64,000 nucleotides of DNA from Akkermansia muciniphila. GTDB lineage: Bacteria > Verrucomicrobiota > Verrucomicrobiia > Verrucomicrobiales > Akkermansiaceae. Each line of letters begins with the position of its first letter. The first letter of the stretch is position 1. A program made the position numbers and the translations under genes. Location of the stretch: the NCBI GenBank assembly GCA_945874895.1, contig CAMCIC010000009.1, positions 1 through 64,000 on the forward strand, given 5' to 3'. Shown here piece by piece: positions 1 through 7,765 of this stretch. The notes below the pieces were generated by a model. The model did not search any database, was not told the DNA's origin, and saw only the letters and a list, made by a program, of their open reading frames with translations.

Positions 1-1140
1 AACGCTGACGACGGCATCGAGTTCTTCGGTGGCACGGTCAACACCAGCCACATTGTTCTTGCCTTCAACCAAGACGACGGCTTCGACATCGACGAGGGCT
101 ACAAAGGCACTAACCAGTTCTGGTTTGGCATTCAGGCTCCCAAGACAGAAGGCGGCACATCTGGTCACGACAACGGTGGCGAGTGGGACGGCGTTACCGG
201 CACGATTGCTGACAACGCAACGAACTCAGCACCTGTGATCTATAACGCTACCTTCATCGGTTCCGGTGTCACTGCTGACCTTGGAAACGACAAAGGCAAC
301 AATGCGATTTACATCGACGACCGCTTCAAGGGCAAAGTCTATAACTCGCTCTTCCATGATTTCCGCGAGGATTTGATTGAATCATCGAGTGATGGTCCTG
401 GCACAGGCTTGACCTTTGCTAACAACACGATCGGTGCATTTGGTGGCGGTAGTTTCACAGGTTCCAATACATCGAACTTGACCTACCTCAATGGCTCTGG
501 TGCTGCTAATACGTTCTTCGACGCCAACGGTTCGCCCATCAACGGCAACACCAACGGCGGCGTTGATCCCATGCTGACCACCTATGAGCGTGACGCAACC
601 TCACTCGAACTGCTCGCCATCGACCCACGCCCAGCAACTGGCTCCCCTCTGTGGACCAATAAACTGAGCACTGGCGCCCCCGTTTCTACCACTTTCCGCG
701 GTGCATTCGGATCGGAAAACTGGGCAGCTGGTTGGACCAAGATGAGCCAGGCAGGCTTGTTGCAAGGTGTTTCCCCTGCGACCAGCTCGGTGGTTGACGC
801 CGATGGCGACGGTATCGATGATACCCTCGAAGCTACTCCAGCGATGACCGCACTGGGCTTCAGCGCAAGTGTGAACAACGTCTCCAACCACGGTGGCGTG
901 CAAGGTACGAGCCTGTTCAGCAGCCTCTACACCAGCAGCAGCATCCAGAACCTTCGTGGTAATGGCATGGTGATCGGCCCCGTCACTCCTGGCGGCAATG
1001 CTACCATCACGCTGCCACTGTTCAAGTCGGACGATCTGACCAACTGGACCTCAGCCGGCAATGCTACCGCCACTGTGGCAGCACCTGCAGGCAAGCAGTT
1101 CTTCCGTGTTGACTTGACCAACGGCACGCCGAACCAATAA
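1..1140 (+). CDS. Secreted parallel beta-helix protein, C-terminal part only
   Basis: The frame is open from the first base of the window, so the gene starts upstream; 379 residues are visible before the TAA. The opening residues NADDGIEFFGGTVN and the recurring short Gly/Asn/Asp-rich strands (NQDDGFDIDEGYKG, NNAIYIDDRFKG) look like turns of a right-handed beta-helix, as found in large secreted or surface proteins of Bacteroidota and Verrucomicrobiota. Near residue 265 the run DADGDGIDD resembles a calcium-binding thrombospondin type 3 repeat. It is followed by a C-terminal module ending in the pattern SDDLTNW...KQFFRVD, which I recall as a frequent C-terminus of secreted Verrucomicrobial proteins. 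Substrate and function are unknown. A hairpin terminator follows directly, so this is the last gene of its transcript. Confidence 0.75.
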   Translation, partial: NADDGIEFFGGTVNTSHIVLAFNQDDGFDIDEGYKGTNQFWFGIQAPKTEGGTSGHDNGGEWDGVTGTIADNATNSAPVIYNATFIGSGVTADLGNDKGNNAIYIDDRFKGKVYNSLFHDFREDLIESSSDGPGTGLTFANNTIGAFGGGSFTGSNTSNLTYLNGSGAANTFFDANGSPINGNTNGGVDPMLTTYERDATSLELLAIDPRPATGSPLWTNKLSTGAPVSTTFRGAFGSENWAAGWTKMSQAGLLQGVSPATSSVVDADGDGIDDTLEATPAMTALGFSASVNNVSNHGGVQGTSLFSSLYTSSSIQNLRGNGMVIGPVTPGGNATITLPLFKSDDLTNWTSAGNATATVAAPAGKQFFRVDLTNGTPNQ

Positions 1141-1168
1141 GTTCCCCCCGAGAAACCAAAACAAATCA

Positions 1169-1198
1169 AAGGGTCGTCGGCCCATGCCGGCGACCCTT
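1169..1198 (+). terminator. Stem-loop terminator after the beta-helix gene
   Basis: A 13-bp stem (1169-1181 pairing with 1186-1198, one G-T wobble) closes a 4-base loop and lies 28 bases after the stop codon. There is no strong T-run after it, so it may act as a weak or factor-assisted terminator. It separates the beta-helix gene from the TonB operon. Confidence 0.6.
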
Positions 1199-1213
1199 CA
1201 CTCATTCCACTCT

Positions 1214-2011
1214 ATGACAGTTACGACACGCATCCCAATCTTTACTTTGACGATAACGTTGCTTTGCACTCATGCGCCATTCAGCATGGGCCAGTCGAAG
1301 GATCCTTTGGATCAGTCAAAAGAGAACATGCGCCTATGGCTGGAGACATCGCAGAAGCGTCAAGCCGAGGAAAACGCTTGGAAGAACGATCAGGAAATCC
1401 TCACAAATTACAAAGAAGGCCTGCTTGCCGAAAAAGCAGCCTATTTGAAACAAATCGAAGAAGCGAAACAACGCGCCCAGGCTGCAGATCAGCAATCGAC
1501 TGACAAAATCAGCCAACGCGACCAATTGATCGCTGCCGAAAAAGCACTGGCATCCCATTTGCGCGGACTGGAAGAAGAGTTCGTCAAACAAGTTCCCGCA
1601 TTGCCCGCTCCCTTGATCAAAATGTCCAAGATGGCAGTGGGAATCGAAACACTCAAAAAGAATTTAGCATTGCCCGCCGATCAACAGACGGATGACGTGG
1701 GCAAACGCTCGGCCAACCTCACCGAGATGATCGCGGAGGTAGAGAAGTTCCAGCAGAACGTCACGGTGAGCAACGAGTTGCACAAGAACGCTGCGGGTCA
1801 GGAATTCAACATGCAGGTCGTCTACCTCGGCATGGCAGCCGCATACGCGGTCAATGAGGACGCGAGCTTCGCGCTCATCGGTAGTCCACAATCGGGCGGT
1901 TGGAAATTCACAGAACGCAACGAAATTGCCGCGGACATCAAAAAGCTGATCGTCACCGCTACCACGGAAAAAGACATCTCATTCACTCCGCTTCCTGTTC
2001 CCACTCCTTGA
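1214..2011 (+). CDS. DUF3450-like periplasmic coiled-coil protein
   Basis: This 265-residue protein starts with a signal peptide ending near SMGQ, followed by a long charged coiled coil (about residues 30-120) and a C-terminal domain. The C-terminal pattern QVVYLGMAAAYAV ... GGWKF matches the DUF3450 family, whose members sit upstream of ExbB/ExbD/TonB genes in proteobacterial TonB2-type clusters. The role is inferred to be a periplasmic partner of the TonB motor. I chose the ATG at 1214 because the next upstream ATG (1184) lies inside the terminator hairpin and would spoil the signal peptide. It is the first gene of a five- or six-gene operon, 20 bases before the ExbB gene. Confidence 0.75.
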   Translation: MTVTTRIPIFTLTITLLCTHAPFSMGQSKDPLDQSKENMRLWLETSQKRQAEENAWKNDQEILTNYKEGLLAEKAAYLKQIEEAKQRAQAADQQSTDKISQRDQLIAAEKALASHLRGLEEEFVKQVPALPAPLIKMSKMAVGIETLKKNLALPADQQTDDVGKRSANLTEMIAEVEKFQQNVTVSNELHKNAAGQEFNMQVVYLGMAAAYAVNEDASFALIGSPQSGGWKFTERNEIAADIKKLIVTATTEKDISFTPLPVPTP

Positions 2012-2031
2012 AACCTTCATTTCCACTCATC

Positions 2032-3573
2032 ATGAAACATTTGATCACTCACACGATTCTTTCCAGCATTCTGGTGCCATTGGCAATCGCCGCGGAGTCT
2101 GACACTCTTACGGAGTCCAAAAACCGCATCGAAAAGGCTGCACAGGAGCTCAGCAAAACGGTGGCGCAAAATAGCGACTTGCGACGTTTTACCTACAACG
2201 AAATCAACAAGCTCGATGACGAAGTCATCGCTCTGACCAAAGAGCTGAGGGCTCTCGAGCGCGATGAGGAGATGCGCACGATCAAGACCAAAACCTTGGA
2301 TAAGGAAGTGGATCAGCGGAAAGCGCAGTTCACCTATGCATCGGGTCTTCTCAACCAGTACTCAAAAGCCTTTATCTCTCGCATCCATCCGGCTGAATAT
2401 CAGCAATACAAGCAGAAGGTCGCTAACATCGATCAAAGCGCACTCAATGCAGTGAATGAACCAGTCAAGGAAATCAATGAGCGGGTGCAGGTTCTATCCA
2501 TCGGTATCAAGCGCTTGGCCGAATTGGCGGGAGGATACACATTTGCGGGCAAAGCGTTCGGCTTTGCTGGTAAATCGATCGAGGGCAATTTCCTGATCAT
2601 GGGTTCATCGGTCTATTTCGCCGCTCAGGACAAAATCTCGGAAGGGATTTGCCCTATGTCCGACACGGGATCCGGCTACCCAGCCTTTGTTTCCATCAAT
2701 CAATCGGGTGGCGCGATTGCCAAAGTGATCAGCAGCGGCACGGGCGTGTTGCCTGTAGACGGCACCATGGGTAAAGCGATCACCGCGGAAATGAAACATC
2801 CGGGTGGACAAAACAAAGCCCTCGAGCACGTGATGCTGTTCGGCGACATCGCGAAGAACATGATGTTCGACGGATGGATCGCGATTGCGATTTGTATCGC
2901 AATGATCGGTGTGGGCTGGACCGTGGCTGCGCGCAAGATCCTTTATTTGAACAAGATAGAAAAAGGGAATCACGACTTCATGCGCGAATGGCGCAAGATG
3001 GCGAACGATCTGACCACCTTGGATCGGAATGCCGATGCTCAAAAATTGACGGAAACTCCCGCCATGAAGCGTTCGCCGTTTTATGAGATCTACCACATCG
3101 GAGCCGAGGAAATCACAGCTCGTGTGAGCTCGGTAAGATCTGGTCATAAAGGTCTGTCTGGCCGCTCCATTCAAGCCGTGCGCGCCGCTCTTGATGCTGG
3201 TTTGGTCAATCTGCAGCACAAGCTCACGAACGGTCTGGTGTATCTTACCATCAGCATCGCCGGTGGCCCCTATGTGGGTCTGCTCGGAACGGTGGTGGGT
3301 GTGATGATCACCTTCGCCATCATTTCCAAAGAGGGCGAGGTGAACGTCAACGCCATCGCGCCAGGTATTGCCTCTGCGCTCTTGGCGACCGTGGCAGGTC
3401 TGATCGTGGCGATTCCCGCGCTCTTTGCATACTCTTATCTGAACAACCGGATCAAGAATATCACTTCGGAAGTGAAGGTGTTCATCGATGAATTCGTATC
3501 GAAAATGGCGGAGTATTACCCGCAGGTCAACGAAGCCGCCGCGCCTAAGTTCAGCGATGGCGAAGAAGACTAA
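2032..3573 (+). CDS. exbB: ExbB/TolQ/MotA-family proton channel with long periplasmic N-terminus (TtpC-like)
   Basis: The protein of 513 residues is about twice the length of ordinary ExbB. It has a signal peptide (cleavage near AIAAES), a coiled-coil periplasmic region to about residue 270, a first membrane span at about 281-302, a cytoplasmic loop, and the two conserved ExbB spans at about 403-430 (GLLGTVVGVMITF) and 441-468 (IASALLATVAGLIVAIPAL). This architecture matches TtpC, the extra ExbB-like subunit of Vibrio-type TonB2 systems. No ordinary short ExbB is present next to it, so this one protein probably combines both roles. It converts proton flow into movement of TonB across the periplasm. 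The start at 2032 follows a pyrimidine-rich leader without a Shine-Dalgarno site. Confidence 0.88.
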   Translation: MKHLITHTILSSILVPLAIAAESDTLTESKNRIEKAAQELSKTVAQNSDLRRFTYNEINKLDDEVIALTKELRALERDEEMRTIKTKTLDKEVDQRKAQFTYASGLLNQYSKAFISRIHPAEYQQYKQKVANIDQSALNAVNEPVKEINERVQVLSIGIKRLAELAGGYTFAGKAFGFAGKSIEGNFLIMGSSVYFAAQDKISEGICPMSDTGSGYPAFVSINQSGGAIAKVISSGTGVLPVDGTMGKAITAEMKHPGGQNKALEHVMLFGDIAKNMMFDGWIAIAICIAMIGVGWTVAARKILYLNKIEKGNHDFMREWRKMANDLTTLDRNADAQKLTETPAMKRSPFYEIYHIGAEEITARVSSVRSGHKGLSGRSIQAVRAALDAGLVNLQHKLTNGLVYLTISIAGGPYVGLLGTVVGVMITFAIISKEGEVNVNAIAPGIASALLATVAGLIVAIPALFAYSYLNNRIKNITSEVKVFIDEFVSKMAEYYPQVNEAAAPKFSDGEED

Positions 3574-3594
3574 TATTCTCCACTCCCACCCATC

Positions 3595-3999
3595 ATGGCC
3601 TCTGCTGACGACAAAAGTTTTGACGATATCAATGTTACACCGATGGTGGACTTGTATCTGGTGCTGCTGCTGATTTTCATCGTGATGACGGCAGCGGGTG
3701 TCAAGGGTGTGAAAGTGGATCTGCCGAAAGCCGGTGGCAAGGCTGCCGCGGACATTGGCGCTCCCAAAATCCAGGCGATTACGATCGACTCGGAAGGAAA
3801 GATTACCCTGAACCTCACACCGATGTCACTGGAAGAACTGGAAAGCAAGATTTCTGGCATGGTGGCAGTGACTCCCGACCTACCCGTCGTGGTGCGTGGT
3901 GACAGTTCTACACAATACCAAAAGATCATGGCAGTGGTGACCATGCTTGGGAAAAACGGAATCACCAAGATTGGTTTGGCTACGCAACCAAACAAATGA
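3595..3999 (+). CDS. exbD: ExbD/TolR biopolymer transport protein
   Basis: At 134 residues this is the usual ExbD size. A short cytoplasmic tail leads into one membrane span, NVTPMVDLYLVLLLIFIVM (about 13-32), that contains the conserved Asp of the proton path. A periplasmic ExbD/TolR domain follows, with VKVDLPKAGGK just after the span. It should form the stator with the ExbB protein upstream. It lies 21 bases after exbB and 12 bases before tonB in one operon. No Shine-Dalgarno sequence is visible; the leader is C/T-rich and ends CATC before the ATG. Confidence 0.93.
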   Translation: MASADDKSFDDINVTPMVDLYLVLLLIFIVMTAAGVKGVKVDLPKAGGKAAADIGAPKIQAITIDSEGKITLNLTPMSLEELESKISGMVAVTPDLPVVVRGDSSTQYQKIMAVVTMLGKNGITKIGLATQPNK

Positions 4000-4011
4000 T
4001 CGATAAAAGCG

Positions 4012-4722
4012 ATGAGGCAGATCAATCCCATATCCGATGACAAGTCCAAGAAGGTCAAGGTGATCCTTGTCCTCTTGGGTTTGGTAATCGTCGGCGGTGT
4101 GGTGTCCCTTGTCCTCAATGGCTCAGGAGGAGACGATCAGGCGAAGGAAGAGGAATTCCAATTCGTCGAGTTTGCCCCCCCGCCCCCGCCGCCCCCGCCG
4201 CCCCCCGCGCCGGAAGAGCCCAAACCGGAGCCAGAGGAGTATGACGAGCCACTTGAGCCCGTGGAAATTCCCGAGGATGCTGAAGTTTCTCCCAACGAAC
4301 CGGTGAATGACTTGGGCATGGATCTGGGAGATATGGCGATGGGCGAAGGTGCCGGAGGCGGGTTCGTAATGGACATTCCACGTTTCGGTCGACGCGGACG
4401 TGCGGGTGATTCGGAGGATGACGATCTGATGGGTTCCAATGGGGCGGCAGATGCTCCCGTGCCTACCTTCAAAGTCCAGCCTACTTATCCTAGCGCACTT
4501 CTGCGCAAAAAAATTGGTGGCAAAGTGGTGGTCACTGCCACAGTGGACACATCAGGATCTGTGACCAAGGTCACCATCAAACAAAGCTCGGGGCACGCGG
4601 AATTGGACAAAGCCGTTGTGACCGCCGTGCAAAAATGGAAGTTCAAACCCGGCTCGCGCGATGGCAAGCCCGTGCAGAGCACCTGCCTCATTCCTTACAC
4701 ATTCGAAGTAAAAAACAGCTGA
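4012..4722 (+). CDS. tonB: TonB energy transducer
   Basis: The 236-residue protein has an N-terminal membrane anchor (about 16-35, VILVLLGLVIVGGVVSLVL), then a proline tract of about ten consecutive Pro, a Pro/Glu-rich spacer and a Gly/Met-rich stretch. It ends in a TonB C-terminal domain (about 150-235): YPSALLRKKIGGKVVV, SSGHAELDKAV and KWKFKPG with DGKPV are the family signatures. It should span the periplasm and contact outer-membrane receptors. The only TonB-dependent receptor gene in the window is the ZnuD-like gene near 18-20 kb, so which receptors it serves cannot be told from here. Confidence 0.93.
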   Translation: MRQINPISDDKSKKVKVILVLLGLVIVGGVVSLVLNGSGGDDQAKEEEFQFVEFAPPPPPPPPPPAPEEPKPEPEEYDEPLEPVEIPEDAEVSPNEPVNDLGMDLGDMAMGEGAGGGFVMDIPRFGRRGRAGDSEDDDLMGSNGAADAPVPTFKVQPTYPSALLRKKIGGKVVVTATVDTSGSVTKVTIKQSSGHAELDKAVVTAVQKWKFKPGSRDGKPVQSTCLIPYTFEVKNS

Positions 4723-4724
4723 TT

Positions 4725-6209
4725 ATGACGAAACGCATCATTCTTCCACTTCTGACCATTTGGGGTCTTCATTCGGCACGTGCCGAGGAGTCGCTGATTG
4801 CTCCCACTCCCTTGTTCCAGCAAACGGGTTTCGCCAAGGAATTTGTCGGTAGCTACGGTATTCTTTCGGACGTGGAACCGGACGTGACCGATACCGAGCA
4901 AAAATTGCTTGGTCGCTTGCAGACATTGTTTGCGGAATCGAAATTCAAGGACGCGGAAAACCAATTGATCCTTTACATCAAAGAGACCACCGCGCCGACG
5001 GATCCTAACTTGCAACCGGGAGAGATCAGTCCAGCGCTCGTTTTCGTGCTGGGCAATCTTTATTTCCAGTCGGAACGTCTTGACGAAGCCGAACGAGCTT
5101 TCAAGGAAGCCATCCGCCGTTTCCCGAAATTCCGTCGGGCATTCACCAATCTGGGCTTTCTTTATACCTCCCAGAACAAAATGGATGAGGCCCTGGCCGC
5201 TTTTCAGAAATCGGTAGAACTCGGGGAGAAATCCGCTCGTGTGATGGGCATGCTGGGGTATTGCTACATGTTCAAACAAAATGCGGTGGCGGCAGAAAAT
5301 GCATATCGCCAGGCTTACTTGATTGACCCGAACGCCCGCGACTGGAAACTGGGGCTGGCACAAGCACTTCTGATGCAGGACAAGCATGAGGATGCGGCCA
5401 GCATGTTTGGCAATCTCATCAGGGAAAACACGCAGGATCGCCAGTTGTGGATGCGTCAGACCAGTGCGTATCTGGCTTTGGAAAAATTTGAGGAAGCCAT
5501 CATCAATCTCGAAATGATGCGCTTGCTCGGATTGGCTGACGAAAAGAGCCTAGTTTTGTTAGGAAATATCTACATCGATCAGACGCAACCACGTCTGGCG
5601 CTCGATGCCTTTTCCGAGGCGATGAGCCGCGCACCCAAGCTCGATGTGGCGCAGGCTCTGAAGTCGGCAAAAATCCTCAATGACAACGGGAATCCCAAGG
5701 AAGCGGGAGAGATGGTGCAAAAGATCCGTACCGCGGCAGGTGAGAGCCTTACACCAGCGGATCGTCTGGCCCTTGATCTCACCGAGGTCAAAATCGCCCG
5801 CAACAGCAACCAACCGGACGTCGTGGGTTCCATTCTCACAAGATTGCTGCAAGAAAATCCCACGAACCCCGAAATTCTGTTAGAGCTGGCCAAACATTAC
5901 GACCAGTGCGCGAAAAACGAGACGGATCAGGAAAAAATCCGCAAACACATCGGCGAGGCAAAAACCAACTACATGTTGGCGATGCAATACGATGCCACGG
6001 CTTATCCCGCGAATTTGGGATACGGTCAGTTGCTGATTCGTGACAACCGTGCGCTTGAGGCTCTTCCCTTTATTGAAAAAGCTCTGTCACTCAAAAAGTC
6101 TGATTCCCTCGAACAATTCGTCAGTCGTGTGCGTCGTGCAGCCGATCGTGAAAAAGCTCGCGTCGAGCGTGAGCAAGCCGATCGTGCGAATGCCCAACCT
6201 CAGAAATGA
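4725..6209 (+). CDS. Secreted TPR-repeat protein of the TonB operon
   Basis: This is a 494-residue protein with a signal peptide (cleavage after HSARA) and at least six tetratricopeptide repeats, for example FQSERLDEAERAFKEAIRRF, then TSQNKMDEALAAFQKSVELG, then further degenerate copies to about residue 470. The C-terminus is highly charged. TPR proteins close TtpC/ExbB/ExbD/TonB clusters in Vibrio and relatives, where they are thought to help the TonB complex engage receptors; the same job is inferred here. The start at 4725 follows the tonB stop by 2 bases, which suggests translational coupling. The longer reading from 4635 would overlap tonB and lose the signal peptide. Confidence 0.85.
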   Translation: MTKRIILPLLTIWGLHSARAEESLIAPTPLFQQTGFAKEFVGSYGILSDVEPDVTDTEQKLLGRLQTLFAESKFKDAENQLILYIKETTAPTDPNLQPGEISPALVFVLGNLYFQSERLDEAERAFKEAIRRFPKFRRAFTNLGFLYTSQNKMDEALAAFQKSVELGEKSARVMGMLGYCYMFKQNAVAAENAYRQAYLIDPNARDWKLGLAQALLMQDKHEDAASMFGNLIRENTQDRQLWMRQTSAYLALEKFEEAIINLEMMRLLGLADEKSLVLLGNIYIDQTQPRLALDAFSEAMSRAPKLDVAQALKSAKILNDNGNPKEAGEMVQKIRTAAGESLTPADRLALDLTEVKIARNSNQPDVVGSILTRLLQENPTNPEILLELAKHYDQCAKNETDQEKIRKHIGEAKTNYMLAMQYDATAYPANLGYGQLLIRDNRALEALPFIEKALSLKKSDSLEQFVSRVRRAADREKARVEREQADRANAQPQK

Positions 6210-6235
6210 TCACCCCTTCCTTTTCTTCCTCAGTC

Positions 6236-7555
6236 ATGAAACTTCACTCTTCCCTTATTCTGTTTCTCTTGTCTCTGCCGGTCCTGGGCAACGAGGCTCT
6301 TGATTTGTTAGAAGGCAAAAAAGATGCTGCCAGTGTGAGTGCTCCCGCTCCTGCGGCGGACGCTCCAGTGCTCAGTGGGGCCATCGGTGCCACGAATGCT
6401 GATGGCAAAACCGTCAAGCCCTACAAGCCCAGTCAGCCATCCGAATTTTCCCAAGAAATGCACCAGATTTTCGATCCGATTTGGTCGCGCGCGCAACTGG
6501 AAAAGAATGAAAGCCATCCCTTCGTGCAGGAATTATCATTGATCGGATTGTTTGAAGGCGCGGCAGCGTGGGGGACGATCGACAACGATGCGGCAGCATC
6601 ACCGTTGAAACAGTCTGTCAACGACGTGCAGATGCGGCGTGCTCAACTTGGCGCACGCATGAAGGCCTTTTACCGCACAGAAGTGACTGGCGTGGTGGAA
6701 ATGGCTGGCCCCTCCCCGATGAATGGAATCCAGACACTGAAAGCACGCACGGAATTGTCGGATCATTCGGGCGTAACCTTTGGTAAATTTCGTCCACTCA
6801 GCACTCAGGAAAACAATACGCCTGATGCCAACCTGCTCCTCAGCGAGCGTTCCTTCTTTTCCAATATGATCGCGCCTGCCGATAGTTTGGGTGTGATGGT
6901 TGATACAACTCACAAAGAGTGGACCTATTTGCTTGGTTGGTTCTCTGGTGATTTCAGTGACAACATCCCCAGCGTGAATAACGATGGATTGTTGAATGCC
7001 GGGATTGTCTATGAGAAAGTGGGCAAAGCGGAATCGGGTGCGCCCTTGCGCAGTCGCTGGTATTTCAACTATGTGCACAATCTGAACCATGCCAATGGTG
7101 AGGTGATGCCTCGCCACCGCTACGCCGGAGCTACGCCATTCGAGAAATTGTATTCGACTGGTTTCAGCACCCAAGAGGATCGTTTCGGATTCCAGGCTGA
7201 TTTTACCATTGCCCGTGGCGACAAGAGCGCATGGGGTATGACCTTGATGCCTACCTACTGGATCATGCCTGGCGCGATTCAATTGGTGAGCCGCTATCAT
7301 TATGCAGACTCCGACAAGAAGGATGCGCTGTATGGCGGCTATGGTCCTGGCGCTGATCCGTTTTACCAAGGTGACTCGCCCATCGTGAGTGGTGACGAAT
7401 ATCACTCGTTCTACCTCGGCGCGAATTTTCATGTGTATGAAAACCGCATGATCATCAGCAACGGTCTGGAATATACCTTGTTCCGTGACGACCTCGATAG
7501 CGAAGTCGATACAACCAGCCTGATGTGGCAGACCGGAGCCAAACTCAGCTTCTAA
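6236..7555 (+). CDS. OprP/OprO-like outer-membrane porin
   Basis: The protein has 439 residues, a signal peptide (MKLHSSLILFLLSLPVLG) and a Gly/aromatic-rich beta-barrel pattern ending in a C-terminal Phe (GAKLSF), as expected for the outer membrane. Segments such as VTFGKFRPL, LLSERSFFSNMIAP and WTYLLGWFSGDFSDN recall the phosphate-selective porin O/P family. An alternative ATG at 6206 overlaps the TPR stop (ATGA) and would add ten residues; I prefer 6236 because it gives a cleaner signal peptide. Being last in the TonB operon suggests that the porin and the TonB complex work on the same nutrient. The substrate is not proven; phosphate is a guess helped by the phosphatase downstream. Confidence 0.7.
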   Translation: MKLHSSLILFLLSLPVLGNEALDLLEGKKDAASVSAPAPAADAPVLSGAIGATNADGKTVKPYKPSQPSEFSQEMHQIFDPIWSRAQLEKNESHPFVQELSLIGLFEGAAAWGTIDNDAAASPLKQSVNDVQMRRAQLGARMKAFYRTEVTGVVEMAGPSPMNGIQTLKARTELSDHSGVTFGKFRPLSTQENNTPDANLLLSERSFFSNMIAPADSLGVMVDTTHKEWTYLLGWFSGDFSDNIPSVNNDGLLNAGIVYEKVGKAESGAPLRSRWYFNYVHNLNHANGEVMPRHRYAGATPFEKLYSTGFSTQEDRFGFQADFTIARGDKSAWGMTLMPTYWIMPGAIQLVSRYHYADSDKKDALYGGYGPGADPFYQGDSPIVSGDEYHSFYLGANFHVYENRMIISNGLEYTLFRDDLDSEVDTTSLMWQTGAKLSF

Positions 7556-7600
7556 TTCACGTTTTGTACTGAATCCGCTGCGGAGTGGGCGGATGCTTTG

Positions 7601-7673
7601 CGCGACTCATCGACAGTTTGCTGAGTCGCGTTCGTTGGAATAGCGAATGGGGAGCCGTGTTTGATCGCTATTC
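7601..7673. terminator. Two consecutive hairpins after the porin gene
   Basis: Two perfect 9-bp inverted repeats follow each other: CGCGACTCA at 7601-7609 with TGAGTCGCG at 7622-7630, and GAATAGCGA at 7638-7646 with TCGCTATTC at 7665-7673. They lie between the TonB operon and the phosphatase gene. No T-run follows, so they could end transcription with a factor, protect the 3' end of the mRNA, or act as protein sites. Confidence 0.35.
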
Positions 7674-7765
7674 GCGCAGTCATCGATGCGTTTGGAGCTA
7701 AGCTTTGAAGCCGCGCGCGTGATTTTTTCTGCTTGTTTTTCTGAAGGGTGGCGTGAATGTGAATC

